Positions 1 to 8,704 of a DNA stretch of 30,996 nucleotides are shown one piece after another. Positions within the stretch are counted from its first letter, which is position 1, and each line of letters opens with the position of its first letter. Source of the stretch: Bacteroidales bacterium UBA1192 (GTDB taxonomy: Bacteria > Bacteroidota > Bacteroidia > Bacteroidales > Bacteroidaceae). The notes beneath the pieces are model-generated. The model saw nothing but the letters and a program-made list of their open reading frames with translations, ran no database searches and was not told the origin of the DNA. The stretch spans positions 1-30,996 of the forward strand of contig DBYG01000032.1 of the NCBI GenBank assembly GCA_002310175.1, in the 5' to 3' direction. The translations under genes and the position numbers were made by a program.

Positions 1-61
1 GGGATAGCGCGAAGCGCGTAGTTTCAGATACTGATCCCCCAAAAGTTCTCCTATAGAATCT

Positions 62-131
62 CGCCAAAGTGTAACACGCCCATCGGCCCCAGAGTAGGCT
101 GGGAGGCTGGTGAGTGTGGGACACTTTGGCG
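62..131. repeat. 11-bp perfect inverted repeat forming a nested hairpin downstream of the DPP IV gene
   Basis: Bases 62-72 are the exact reverse complement of 121-131 (CGCCAAAGTGT / ACACTTTGGCG). A second stretch, 74-77 with 114-117, can extend the stem after a bulge, and an inner hairpin pairs 88-92 with 99-103 (CCCAG/CTGGG). The structure ends 11 bases beyond the stop codon of the minus-strand peptidase gene, so it would lie in that transcript's 3' end. There is no clear T-run, so it is not a classical intrinsic terminator; an mRNA 3'-stabilising fold or a dispersed repeat is equally possible. The first 60 bases hold only short hairpins (GCGC-GAA-GCGC near 8-18). Confidence 0.55.
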
Positions 132-142
132 GAGCGGAGCGC

Positions 143-2347
143 TTACTTGAGATTCTCGTCAAAGAAGCGTAGGATGCGGGTGAAGAGGTGCTTGCGGTGG
201 GAGTAGCCGGTGATGCTGTGCTCTTTGCCGGGATAGACCTGCATGTCAAAATCCACTCCTGCATTTATCAGAGCCTCGATGTATGAGGCAGTGTTGCTGA
301 AGAATACGTTGTCATCATCCAGGCCGTGAACTATAAGCAGGCGGCCATGTAGCTTATTGATGCGGTCAATGGCCGATGCATCGTGGTAGCCGTCAGCATT
401 CTGCTTGGGCTCCTGCATGAAACGCTCGGTGTATGGGGCATCGTAGTAACGCCAGTCTGTTACAGGAGCTACGGCAACGCCGCATTTGAATATGGGAGTA
501 CCTTCACTCATGGACATCAGGGTGTTATAACCGCCATAACTCCAGCCCCAGATGGCGATGCGGTCATTATCAATGTAGGGGAGCGAGCCTAAGTATTTGG
601 CTGCAGCCACTTGATCCAGGCTTTCCATAACGCCCAGGTGCTTGTAAGTCTGCTTCTTGAAGTCCGAACCACGACGGCCGGTGCCGCGCCCGTCAACAAC
701 GGCAACAGCGTATCCTTTCTGTGTAAGCAGTGCCTCAAATGCTGCTCCAGGATAGAATCCGGCACCCCATTCATTGAGCATCTCGTTTGATCCGGGGCCG
801 CTGTACTGGTACAGGATAACGGGGCAGGGGTGGGACTCATTGGCACCTGCGGGCTTGACCATCCAGCCGTAGAGCATAGTGCCGTCGACAGTCTTGAATG
901 AGAACTGTTCCTTGGCGGGAAAAACGTATTCAAGGGTGGCTTGATATATATCGGCATTACTTTCAATGGTTCTCAATATAGTGCCTTTGGCGTCATTGCA
1001 TGTTACAACATACGGTGTGGACATATCGGACCACGTGTTGATGAAATATTTGTATCCGGTACTGAAACGTGCGTGGCTGGTGCCTCTTTCCTGGGTCAGC
1101 CTTGTCTTCTTGTCCTTGCTGTCAATTTTCCAGACGGCGCAGTCATACATGCCGGATTCATTACTCTCATAATAGACGGTGCCTGATTTGGCATCATACC
1201 CGTGAAGGGCAATCACGTCAAAATCCCCTTTTGTAATCTGGCGCTCCAGTCTGCCGTTAAGGCCGTAAAGGTAGAGGTGGTTATGACCGTCACGCTCGCT
1301 CTGCATTATGAATTGTGTGCCGTAGAACTGTGTTTGCATGTAACTGAACTCGTCCAGATAGCGACTGTCCTCTTCGCGCAGTATGAGCGTGCAGAGAGTG
1401 GAGCGTGGGTTGCCCGAATATATCTCAAGCTTGTTCTGGAGACGGTTGAGAGTGAATATAAACAGAGTGTTGTCATCGTTTTCTAAGAACTTAATGCGCG
1501 GTATGTAGCTGGTACTGTCAAGTTTGAGGTCCATGTCACGGATAACGGAACTCTTTATATCAAACGAGTGGACCGATACCTTTGAGTTTGTGCCTCCAGC
1601 TGTGGGATACTGCTGAGGGCGGTATGAGACGAGCTCCTGTGAATAGGAATCGCGGTCGGGGCCGGTAAGGAAGAACGGCAGCTCATAGCTTCCAACCTGG
1701 GATTCATCAAAACGGATCCATGCCAGCATACGGCTGTCAGCGCTGAACTCGTATGCCCGGGTTACTCCGAACTCCTCCTCGTATGCCCAGTCCGGTATGC
1801 CGTTACGTATCTTGCCTAACTCTCCGTCTTTGGTTACCTGTACTTCAGCATTATTGAATAACAACTTGACTAAAAATATGTTATTGTCTCTGACAAATGC
1901 TATGTTATGACCGTCGGGAGAGAATGAAGGCACCTGGACGGGACCGCCGGTGGTCAGTTTTTCGGCCTTGTTGTTGCGGATGGTGAATATGTAATAGTTT
2001 GCTGTGTATGAGCGGCGGAAAATCTTGCTTACATACTCCTCAAGCAGAATGACATCCTCTGTGGGAGATAAGATGAAACGGCCCAGCATATAAGGCTTGT
2101 CGCCCTTTACCGTATTCAGGTTAAGGATAGTGTCTATAACTGCGCCGGTCTTGAATGAATATTGCAGTATGCAGTTGCCTTCGGCTGCCAGATAGCTTTC
2201 ACCATCGGCCATAGGGGTGATAGCCGGTGCTCCGCTGGCTGAGAATTTTCCTCCGATGACGTCGTCAAGGGTAAGTCTCTTGTTCTGTGCTGTCAGTGAA
2301 ACGGCCGAAATCAAAGCTGCTGTCAGCAGTATGGTTATCCTCTTCAT
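143..2347 (-). CDS. Dipeptidyl peptidase IV-like serine peptidase (S9B), exported
   Basis: Exported prolyl dipeptidyl peptidase that would remove X-Pro or X-Ala dipeptides from peptide N-termini in the periplasm or at the surface. The N-terminal half is the beta-propeller expected of the family and contains DWAYEEEFG, the double-Glu motif that anchors the substrate amino terminus in DPP IV. The C-terminal alpha/beta-hydrolase domain shows GWSYGGY (nucleophile Ser near residue 603), HGLDDDN (Asp) and GKEHSITG (His). The frame is open to 2380, but the ATG at 2347 is preferred because it gives a standard signal peptide starting MKRITILL and ending near SLTAQ, for a protein of 734 residues, normal for DPP IV. 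It is the last gene of the minus-strand run, 50 bases after the YciO-family gene by this start. Assignment to DPP IV rather than another S9 member rests on the EE motif. Confidence 0.9.
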   Translation of the reverse strand: MKRITILLTAALISAVSLTAQNKRLTLDDVIGGKFSASGAPAITPMADGESYLAAEGNCILQYSFKTGAVIDTILNLNTVKGDKPYMLGRFILSPTEDVILLEEYVSKIFRRSYTANYYIFTIRNNKAEKLTTGGPVQVPSFSPDGHNIAFVRDNNIFLVKLLFNNAEVQVTKDGELGKIRNGIPDWAYEEEFGVTRAYEFSADSRMLAWIRFDESQVGSYELPFFLTGPDRDSYSQELVSYRPQQYPTAGGTNSKVSVHSFDIKSSVIRDMDLKLDSTSYIPRIKFLENDDNTLFIFTLNRLQNKLEIYSGNPRSTLCTLILREEDSRYLDEFSYMQTQFYGTQFIMQSERDGHNHLYLYGLNGRLERQITKGDFDVIALHGYDAKSGTVYYESNESGMYDCAVWKIDSKDKKTRLTQERGTSHARFSTGYKYFINTWSDMSTPYVVTCNDAKGTILRTIESNADIYQATLEYVFPAKEQFSFKTVDGTMLYGWMVKPAGANESHPCPVILYQYSGPGSNEMLNEWGAGFYPGAAFEALLTQKGYAVAVVDGRGTGRRGSDFKKQTYKHLGVMESLDQVAAAKYLGSLPYIDNDRIAIWGWSYGGYNTLMSMSEGTPIFKCGVAVAPVTDWRYYDAPYTERFMQEPKQNADGYHDASAIDRINKLHGRLLIVHGLDDDNVFFSNTASYIEALINAGVDFDMQVYPGKEHSITGYSHRKHLFTRILRFFDENLK

Positions 2348-2397
2348 GTTTTTATACTTAATTTGTTGTCCAAAAATCAATTATTAATTATCAATCA

Positions 2398-3009
2398 TCA
2401 ATAGTCCAACTCTCCTTTGCCCTGACGTATTATCTCTTGGTCTCCATCAACGCAATAGACCACAGTGGAGTACTCAAATCCGCCTGCACCGCCGTTTATC
2501 ACTATATCCACATCATCACCAAGACGCTCGTCAATCAGTTCGGGGTCGGTCAGGTAACCTATGTCATCGGATTCATCGTACGGAATGGTGGTGGAGAGCA
2601 GTGGAGCTCCCAGCTGACGGCATATCTCACGTGTTATGTCATTGTCCGGCACGCGTATACCTACCTCCTTGCGGTTGCTGAATATCTTGGGTAAGCGGCT
2701 GCCGGCACGCAGTACGAATGTGAACGGGCCCGGAAGGTTACGTTTCATTGTCTTGAACGTGGCGTTGTCTATCTGCACATACTGGCTTATGTCACTCAGG
2801 TCATAGCAGACTATTGAAAAACGGTGCTTTTGGGGATTCATGCCCTTGATCTTGCATATACGCTCTATAGGACGCTCCTTGAGAGCGTGGCATCCCAAGG
2901 CGTAGGCTGTGTCTGTTGGATAAACAATTACCCCGCCGCCGTTCAGAATGTCCAAAATGCGGTCCAGTTCGCGCTGGTTGGTGTTCTTTTCGTACAGTCT
3001 TATGAGCAT
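2398..3009 (-). CDS. YciO/TsaC (Sua5/YrdC) family protein
   Basis: A 203-residue single YrdC-type domain. TsaC/Sua5 enzymes make threonylcarbamoyl-AMP from Thr, bicarbonate and ATP for the t6A modification of tRNA position 37. The motif GGGVIVYPTDTAYALGC near residues 24-40, the KGMNPQKH segment and PGPFTFVL follow the family, and the overall pattern (YALGC, then a 'xxxCYDLSDIS' stretch) is closer to E. coli YciO than to TsaC. There is no Sua5 C-terminal domain. Its start overlaps the end of miaA by 10 bases, so the two are translationally coupled, and both concern position 37 of tRNA. Whether this protein is the cell's t6A synthase or a YciO paralogue with a different role cannot be settled from this window. 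Confidence 0.85.
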   Translation of the reverse strand: MLIRLYEKNTNQRELDRILDILNGGGVIVYPTDTAYALGCHALKERPIERICKIKGMNPQKHRFSIVCYDLSDISQYVQIDNATFKTMKRNLPGPFTFVLRAGSRLPKIFSNRKEVGIRVPDNDITREICRQLGAPLLSTTIPYDESDDIGYLTDPELIDERLGDDVDIVINGGAGGFEYSTVVYCVDGDQEIIRQGKGELDY

Positions 3010-3923
3010 GTCTTGTCCTTAATATAATCTATTATACTCTGTGCATCGTCCGGGTTAAACCAGCGGGTGTTGGGGTCGCGCTTGAACCAGGTCATCTGCT
3101 TGCGTGAGTATATGCGGGTATTCTGCTTTATCTTTTCTATGGCGAAATCCAGCGTCCAAGGCTTGCCGTCAGGTGTAAGGGCACCGTCCATCCAACAGAA
3201 AAGCTCCTTCATACCGACAGTGTTGAGCGAGTTGAGCCCGCGTCTGGGATACATGCGCCTTGCCTCGTCTATAAGCCCGTTTTCAACCATAATGTCAACG
3301 CGGCGGTTTATGCGCTCGTATAGCTGCTCACGGGGACGGGTAAGCCCGATGCGGATTATGTTGAACGGACGTTGAACCTTATGCCCCTTGCGCAGGTCAG
3401 AGTAGGGATGACCGGTCATGTAACAGACCTCAAGTGCATGTAGCACCCGCTTGGGATTGCGCCTGTCAACCTCTTTATAGTAGGCAGGATCCAGCAGTTT
3501 GAGTTCTTGTACCAGATTGTCCAGTCCCTCCTTGTGATAACGCTCCAGAAGAGGCTTGCGGATGTCATCTGGGATAGTTGGAATCATGTCTATACCATAA
3601 CACAGGGCATCTATGTACATCATTGAGCCTCCTGTGACAATTAGAATGTCTTGGTCTGCGAATAGCCTATCCGTAAGACTGATAGCATCCTCTTCGTATT
3701 TAGCCGCGCTATAGTAGTCATCAAGTTCAAGGTTACCTATAAAGTAATGTTTCACGCGTGCCTTTTCATCAGCGGTGGGGGCGGCAGTGCATATCGGAAT
3801 ATCGGCATACATCTGCCTGGAATCGGCCGAAATTACAGGGGTATGAAACAATTCGGCGAGGTTCAGGCACAATTTTGTCTTCCCCACGCCGGTAGGTCCT
3901 AATATGATGATTAGATTTTTCAC
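3000..3923 (-). CDS. miaA: tRNA dimethylallyltransferase
   Basis: Transfers a dimethylallyl group from DMAPP to N6 of A37 in tRNAs that read UNN codons. The P-loop GPTGVGKTKL lies at residues 9-18, followed by the substrate-binding DSRQMY near 35, the TGGSMMY segment near 97 and the DRRNPKRVLHALEV stretch, all MiaA hallmarks; 307 residues is the usual length. The start codon is GTG (3923-3921), which directly follows the TGA stop of the upstream PRiA4-like gene with no spacer. The 3' end overlaps the YciO-family gene by 10 bases. This placement implies coupled translation through three genes. Confidence 0.95.
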   Translation of the reverse strand: MKNLIIILGPTGVGKTKLCLNLAELFHTPVISADSRQMYADIPICTAAPTADEKARVKHYFIGNLELDDYYSAAKYEEDAISLTDRLFADQDILIVTGGSMMYIDALCYGIDMIPTIPDDIRKPLLERYHKEGLDNLVQELKLLDPAYYKEVDRRNPKRVLHALEVCYMTGHPYSDLRKGHKVQRPFNIIRIGLTRPREQLYERINRRVDIMVENGLIDEARRMYPRRGLNSLNTVGMKELFCWMDGALTPDGKPWTLDFAIEKIKQNTRIYSRKQMTWFKRDPNTRWFNPDDAQSIIDYIKDKTCS

Positions 3924-4493
3924 TCAATAAAGGTCGTCAATGGAATCCAAGCTCACTGTGCCTCCTCCTTCACTGCCCTCCATACCGAATCCTTCCTCAT
4001 CAAGTTCATCGGATTCAAATCCTTCATCGCCGTAGAAATTCTCATCCACATCAATAACGGGGTTGGCTTTGGCTATCTCATCAAAGTCAATGGTCTGTTT
4101 GGGCGGGATGCCCTGGCTTGCGGTACAAATGGCTTCACTCAAATTTTTACCAGTGATAATCTCCTTTAATTCAATAAAAAAGCAACGTTCTGTTAAAGGG
4201 TCGAATACATATATTAGACGCTGCTTTTCGTCCTCAATGAGTTCGTCAAGAGGGGTGTCAGCCATTACAAAATTATCCACCTCGGAACTGGTGTTCATCT
4301 CCTCACGGGTAATCTCCTCCCGTTTTTCCCAGTTGTCCTCGCAGATGAAGAATGAGGTTATCTGGTCGTCGGGGTATCCTACAGATTTCAGGATAGCATT
4401 GCTGAAATCCAGGAAAGATGCCGATGAACTGATCTGGATTTCGCGATAGAAGTCATCAACCTCGTCGGAAATGAAAATGAATCTGTAAATCAT
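3924..4493 (-). CDS. PRiA4_ORF3-like acidic protein of unknown function
   Basis: A 189-residue soluble protein without signal peptide or membrane segment. The N-terminal 130 residues (start MIYRFIFISDEVDDFYREIQI, then a strand-helix pattern with FLDFSNAIL and YVFDPLTERCFFIEL) resemble the plasmid pRiA4b ORF-3 / IS1096 TnpR-like family, which is common in Bacteroidota but has no established biochemical role. The C-terminal 60 residues are strongly acidic and Gly-rich and probably disordered. The gene sits between lpxA (14 bases away) and miaA (no gap) and is clearly part of that operon. The name suggests plasmid or IS origin, but the housekeeping setting and base composition give no sign of recent transfer here. 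Confidence 0.75.
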   Translation of the reverse strand: MIYRFIFISDEVDDFYREIQISSSASFLDFSNAILKSVGYPDDQITSFFICEDNWEKREEITREEMNTSSEVDNFVMADTPLDELIEDEKQRLIYVFDPLTERCFFIELKEIITGKNLSEAICTASQGIPPKQTIDFDEIAKANPVIDVDENFYGDEGFESDELDEEGFGMEGSEGGGTVSLDSIDDLY

Positions 4494-4507
4494 ATATTTA
4501 TTGTTTT

Positions 4508-5284
4508 TTATCTGTCACGTATAATCCCACGTTGAGAGCGGGAAATGAAATCAATGATATATTGTACTTGCGGGTTAGAGGCTATCTTGTCCTTCTTTAT
4601 GGCTGTTATAGCCTGTGAAACATTCAATCCCTGTTGGTACATTATGCGATATGCGTTGTGTATGGCTTCAATAGTTTCATTACCGAAGTTTTCACGACGA
4701 AGACGAACCAGATTAAGTCCCATGTAGGTCAGCGGATTACGTCCCGACATTGTAAATGGTGGAACGTCTTGGCTTACTCCGCTTCCTCCTTGAATCATAA
4801 CATAGCCTCCGATATGTACGAACTGGTGAATTAGCACACCGGCACTTATTGTCGCGTGATCTTCAACCTCAACTTCGCCTCCCAGTTTGGTGCTGTTGCC
4901 TATAATGCAACGGTTACCCACCACACAGTCATGGGCTACATGCATACTCTCCATAAGCAAGTTATCATTTCCAACTATGGTCTTTCCTTTTGAAGCGGTT
5001 CCACGATTAATGGTGACATTTTCGCGAATACGGTTGTTATCGCCAATTTCGGCCGTGCTTTCCTCACCAACAAACTTTAGGTCCTGTGGAATACCGCCTA
5101 TGACAGCTCCCGGATGGATTGTATTGCCATTTCCTATTCGTGAACCGTACATGATACTTACATGGGGCATCAGAATGTTGTTGTCTCCTATGACTACGTT
5201 TTTGTCAATGTAACAGAATGGACCTATTTCGGTATTATTCCCGATTTTAGCTGTAGGGTCAACGTATGCTAAGGGGCTGATCAT
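4508..5284 (-). CDS. lpxA: UDP-N-acetylglucosamine O-acyltransferase
   Basis: First step of lipid A synthesis: moves a 3-hydroxyacyl chain from ACP to the 3-OH of UDP-GlcNAc in the cytoplasm. The protein is a left-handed beta-helix of hexapeptide repeats; the catalytic histidine lies in MHVAHDCVVGNRCIIGNS, and the C-terminal helical region is present. The length of 258 residues matches LpxA. Two starts are possible: ATG at 5284, which gives the family's usual MISPLAY start and is preferred, or TTG at 5290, which would overlap the end of the lpxC/fabZ gene by 4 bases. In either case the two genes are coupled. Confidence 0.96.
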   Translation of the reverse strand: MISPLAYVDPTAKIGNNTEIGPFCYIDKNVVIGDNNILMPHVSIMYGSRIGNGNTIHPGAVIGGIPQDLKFVGEESTAEIGDNNRIRENVTINRGTASKGKTIVGNDNLLMESMHVAHDCVVGNRCIIGNSTKLGGEVEVEDHATISAGVLIHQFVHIGGYVMIQGGSGVSQDVPPFTMSGRNPLTYMGLNLVRLRRENFGNETIEAIHNAYRIMYQQGLNVSQAITAIKKDKIASNPQVQYIIDFISRSQRGIIRDR

Positions 5285-5286
5285 AT

Positions 5287-6672
5287 TCAATTTTTCTTGA
5301 TGATTTGTACCATAAATTCAGATTCTGCTACAAGTTTATCGGCCACAAAAGAATAACCTTTTAATGAAAGCATTCCATGGCGGACAGGAGCTGTTCTGAC
5401 AACTCGCATAAGCAATGTGTCGCCAGGAACAACAGAGTGGCGGAATCGGGTGTTGTCTATTTTTGCGAAAAGAGCTTCATATTCGGCAGGATTATCAGCA
5501 TACTGCATTGCGAGCATTCCTCCCAATTGGGCCATTGCCTCAATTATCAGAACTCCGGGCATGATTGGATGCTCAGGGAAATGACCTGTGAAGAAAATCT
5601 CCCCGTTGGTAACGTTTTTCACACCTTCGGCATAGAGGTCGGTGAGTGTTATTACTTTGTCAATAAGCAGCATAGGGAAGCGATGAGGCATGATGGCCAA
5701 AATCTGCTCGTGATTCAAGAGCGGAGGCACCGACGGGTTGTATGCAGGCGCTTGTACATCGTTCAACTTGATGTTTTTACGAAGGATACGTGCGAACTTG
5801 TTGTTAATGGTATGTCCGGGACGGGTGGCAATTATGCGGCCTTTGATGGGTTTGCCCACCAGTGCCAGGTCACCTATTATGTCAAGTAGTTTGTGACGAG
5901 CAGGTTCATTATCCCACTGAAGGGGTTTGTGCATAATATAACCTAACTTGGTAGCATCCATCTTAGGTACTCCCATAACATCACATATTTTATCATAGCG
6001 TTCCTGAGGCATTTCCCGTTCATAGATAACAATAGCGTTATCCAAATCCCCTCCCTTAATGAGTCCAACACCTAAAAGAGGTTCTATTTCGCGCACGAAA
6101 ACGAATGTACGGCTCTTGGCTATCTCAGAAGGAAAATCCTTCATATTGTCAAGAGATGCATATTGGTTGTTGAGAATTTTGGAATCATATGAGATGAGTA
6201 CGTTCACGCTGAATTCGTTGTCAGGGAGCAGTATTATGGATGAGCCTGTTGTTTCATCCTTGACTTCTATCTTGTTTTTAACTACATAATAGTCTTTCAA
6301 AGCATCCAGTTCACGTATACCTACACGTTGAATGTTCTCCACATATTCAACAGCACTACCGTCTAAGATGGGAAATTCCGGACCGTTTACCTCTATGTGA
6401 CAATTGTCAATCCCAGCAGAGTAAAGTGCTGCAAGAGCATGTTCTACTGTGCTGACCTTTGTGTTGCCTTTGAAAAGTACTGTACCTCGTTGGGTTTCCC
6501 TCACGTTCTCGGCGAATGCCTCTATTACAGGCTGGCTGTCAAGATCGATTCTTTGTATCTTGTAACCATAGTCTGCAGGTGCTGGTTTGAATGTCACTTT
6601 TAAGTCAATACCTGTGTGAAGGCCTTTTCCACTCAATGAAAAACTGTCCTTTAAAGTCTTTTGTTTATACAT
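5287..6672 (-). CDS. lpxC-fabZ: Bifunctional LpxC/FabZ: UDP-3-O-acyl-GlcNAc deacetylase fused to 3-hydroxyacyl-ACP dehydratase
   Basis: Residues 1-310 are LpxC, the zinc deacetylase that commits the pathway to lipid A. Zinc ligands are visible as STVEHAL (His78) and RHKLLDIIGDLALVG (His and Asp), and RPGHTINNKFA supplies the catalytic His. Residues 320-461 are FabZ, with the hot-dog-fold motif HRFPMLLIDKV and catalytic GHFPEHPIMPGVLIIEAMAQ. The fusion is a known feature of Bacteroidota and joins the two enzymes that compete for 3-hydroxyacyl-ACP at the branch between lipid A and membrane fatty acids. It lies 6 bases after lpxD and abuts lpxA. No residue of either active site appears lost. Confidence 0.97.
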   Translation of the reverse strand: MYKQKTLKDSFSLSGKGLHTGIDLKVTFKPAPADYGYKIQRIDLDSQPVIEAFAENVRETQRGTVLFKGNTKVSTVEHALAALYSAGIDNCHIEVNGPEFPILDGSAVEYVENIQRVGIRELDALKDYYVVKNKIEVKDETTGSSIILLPDNEFSVNVLISYDSKILNNQYASLDNMKDFPSEIAKSRTFVFVREIEPLLGVGLIKGGDLDNAIVIYEREMPQERYDKICDVMGVPKMDATKLGYIMHKPLQWDNEPARHKLLDIIGDLALVGKPIKGRIIATRPGHTINNKFARILRKNIKLNDVQAPAYNPSVPPLLNHEQILAIMPHRFPMLLIDKVITLTDLYAEGVKNVTNGEIFFTGHFPEHPIMPGVLIIEAMAQLGGMLAMQYADNPAEYEALFAKIDNTRFRHSVVPGDTLLMRVVRTAPVRHGMLSLKGYSFVADKLVAESEFMVQIIKKN

Positions 6673-6678
6673 TTTAAA

Positions 6679-7722
6679 TTACTTTTCATGAAGTTTTGCT
6701 TTTAATTCATCAACCTCTTTGCGCAGTGCATCAAGTTCCTTGTTCATTTCAGGCAACTTGCGGAAGATTACTGATGATCGCATAAATGATTTGTAATCAA
6801 AAGCCGGATACCCCATAATGGTCTGTCCGTCCTTTATATTGCCAAGGATACCTGACTGGGCTCCTATGTTCACATGGTCTCCGAGTGAAATGTGTCCTGA
6901 GATGCCGGTCTGCCCGCCCACCATACACCATGAGCCGACCTTGCTTGAGCCGGCTATTCCAGTCTGGGCAGACATGACCGTATTCTCACCTATCTCCACA
7001 TTGTGTGCCACTTGGATTAGATTGTCAAGCTTTACACCCTTGTGAATGACGGTGCGGCCCATGGTAGAACGGTCAATACAGGTGTTTGCGCCAATTTCTA
7101 CATCGTCCTCCAGTTCGACAATACCTATCTGCGGAATCTTGTCGTAACCGTCAGATGTTGGAGCGAACCCGAATCCGTCGGCACCTATCACGCTGCCTGC
7201 GTGCAGGATGCAACGGCTGCCGATCCTGCACCCGTAGTAGATGGTAACATGTGGATAAAGGATGCAGCCGTCACCGATGTGGGCACCTTCACCTACTGTC
7301 ACATGGGGATATATCTGTGTATTGTCACCGACCGTTGCACCATCCTCAATTACCGCAAAAGGCCCGATATAGACGTTCCGGCCTACAGTGGCCTTGTCCG
7401 ATACCGATGCGAGCGGGCTGATTCCCGTTCTCCTGGGTTTCATGGACGCGTAAAGCGACATGAGCCTGGCAAGGCTTTCGTATGCGTTATCTACCCTCAC
7501 AAGAGTGGCGTTTACGGGTTGCTCGGGCTTGAAATCCTTGTTGACCAGCACGATACTGGATTTGGTGGAATATAGAAAATGTGTGTATTTGCTGTTTGAA
7601 AGAAAAGAGAGCGCACCAGGCTGCCCCTCCTCAATCTTGGCGAAAGTATTAACGGTCGCGTTCCTGTCACCGTCAACGGCACCCCCCAGATACTCCGCTA
7701 TCTGTCTTGCTGTAAATTCCAT
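6679..7722 (-). CDS. lpxD: UDP-3-O-(3-hydroxyacyl)glucosamine N-acyltransferase
   Basis: Third lipid A enzyme, adding the N-linked acyl chain. The N-terminal domain starting MEFTARQIAEYLGG binds the uridine moiety. It is followed by a long run of hexapeptide repeats (IGPFAVIEDGATVG, IGDGCILYPHVTI and so on) forming the left-handed beta-helix; the catalytic histidine is in QVAHNVEIGENT. The C-terminus (LPEMNKELDALRKEVDELK) is a short coiled coil typical of LpxD trimers. The length of 347 residues is normal. It is the first gene of the lpx group, preceded by 144 bases without a gene, so a promoter is expected there. Confidence 0.96.
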   Translation of the reverse strand: MEFTARQIAEYLGGAVDGDRNATVNTFAKIEEGQPGALSFLSNSKYTHFLYSTKSSIVLVNKDFKPEQPVNATLVRVDNAYESLARLMSLYASMKPRRTGISPLASVSDKATVGRNVYIGPFAVIEDGATVGDNTQIYPHVTVGEGAHIGDGCILYPHVTIYYGCRIGSRCILHAGSVIGADGFGFAPTSDGYDKIPQIGIVELEDDVEIGANTCIDRSTMGRTVIHKGVKLDNLIQVAHNVEIGENTVMSAQTGIAGSSKVGSWCMVGGQTGISGHISLGDHVNIGAQSGILGNIKDGQTIMGYPAFDYKSFMRSSVIFRKLPEMNKELDALRKEVDELKAKLHEK

Positions 7723-7750
7723 GTATGAAGTCTGTTTGCGTATAGACTTG

Positions 7751-7758
7751 CAAATTTA
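7751..7758 (-). promoter_or_regulatory. Candidate -7 element upstream of lpxD
   Basis: The minus strand reads TAAATTTG, a full match to the Bacteroidota -7 consensus TAnnTTTG, 28 bases upstream of the lpxD ATG. No convincing TTTG -33 box was found about 19-21 bases further upstream. The rest of the 7723-7866 gap shows only AT-rich sequence and a weak hairpin downstream of pyrF. Confidence 0.4.
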
Positions 7759-7866
7759 ATATAATATTGTGAATTCCGGTAATCCGAGGGTTATTACTTT
7801 GGCCTTTTGAGTTGTGCTTTACACCGGATGGCGGCCAGCTTCAATGCCAACACCGATGTTAATACC

Positions 7867-8682
7867 TTAAAGGAAAGACTCCATTTCCCGTTGGATTTCC
7901 ATAGCCTTGATGCGGGCCACCTCAGCAAACCTCTCTGTCTTGTCGGCGTAAATGATCGCGCGGCTGTTGTTTACTATCAGACCGCAATTGCTGTTCATGC
8001 CGAACCTGCATACCTCTGCCAGTGATCCGCCCTGTGCTCCAATGCCTGGAACGAGCAGGAAACTGTCCGGTACGGTGCGGCGTATTTCTGTGAGCATCCC
8101 GGCGCGTGTGGCACCCACCACATACATCATGTTGTCAGGGTTACCGCCCCATTCAAGTGACTTTAGCAGTACTTTCTGATAAAGAGGAGTGCCCTGGGCA
8201 TCCTGCATATACTGGAAGTCATCGGCACCCTTGTTGCTGGTGAGTGCAAGAAGGATTACCCAGCGTCCTTCATGTCCTAAGAACGGTGTCACGCTGTCCT
8301 GGCCCATGTATGGTGCTACTGTCACGGCATCGGCATTCATCCCGTTGAAGAAGCTCCCGGCGTACATCGTTGATGTGTTGCCTATGTCACCGCGCTTGGC
8401 ATCGGCTATTATGAACTGGTCAGGATAGCTGGCGCGTATGTAATCTATGGTCTTGTAGAGCGACTGCAAGCCATTGAGGCCCATGCATTCGTAGAAGGCC
8501 ATATTCGGTTTGTAGGCAATGCAGTAGTCAGCGGTGGCATCGATTATGGCCTTGTTGAAAGCGAAAACCGGATCCTCCTCACTGAGAAGATGTTCCGGCA
8601 ACTTGCGCAGGTCAGTGTCAAGACCGACACACAGGAATGATTTCTTGCGCCGTATGTTTGCGTACAGTTCGTTTCTTGTCAT
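7867..8682 (-). CDS. pyrF: Orotidine 5'-phosphate decarboxylase
   Basis: Last step of UMP synthesis: decarboxylates OMP. The catalytic tetrad is visible in IADAKRGDIGNTS (Asp-x-Lys-x-x-Asp pattern) near residue 93, the substrate-binding KPNMAFYE lies near 59, and the phosphate-binding loop is in VPGIGAQGG. The length of 271 residues marks the longer 'group 2' form found in Bacteroidota and Actinobacteria rather than the about 235-residue E. coli type. It lies 22 bases after prfA and probably ends that transcript, since the next gene (lpxD) is separated by 144 bases. Confidence 0.95.
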   Translation of the reverse strand: MTRNELYANIRRKKSFLCVGLDTDLRKLPEHLLSEEDPVFAFNKAIIDATADYCIAYKPNMAFYECMGLNGLQSLYKTIDYIRASYPDQFIIADAKRGDIGNTSTMYAGSFFNGMNADAVTVAPYMGQDSVTPFLGHEGRWVILLALTSNKGADDFQYMQDAQGTPLYQKVLLKSLEWGGNPDNMMYVVGATRAGMLTEIRRTVPDSFLLVPGIGAQGGSLAEVCRFGMNSNCGLIVNNSRAIIYADKTERFAEVARIKAMEIQREMESFL

Positions 8683-8704
8683 ATCTTATAATGGTGAAAA
8701 ATAT

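Noticed and set aside
589..966. Open frame of 125 codons inside the DPP IV gene
   Set aside because: It lies within the coding frame of a well-supported peptidase, has Ser/Pro-rich low-complexity translation and no recognisable domain.
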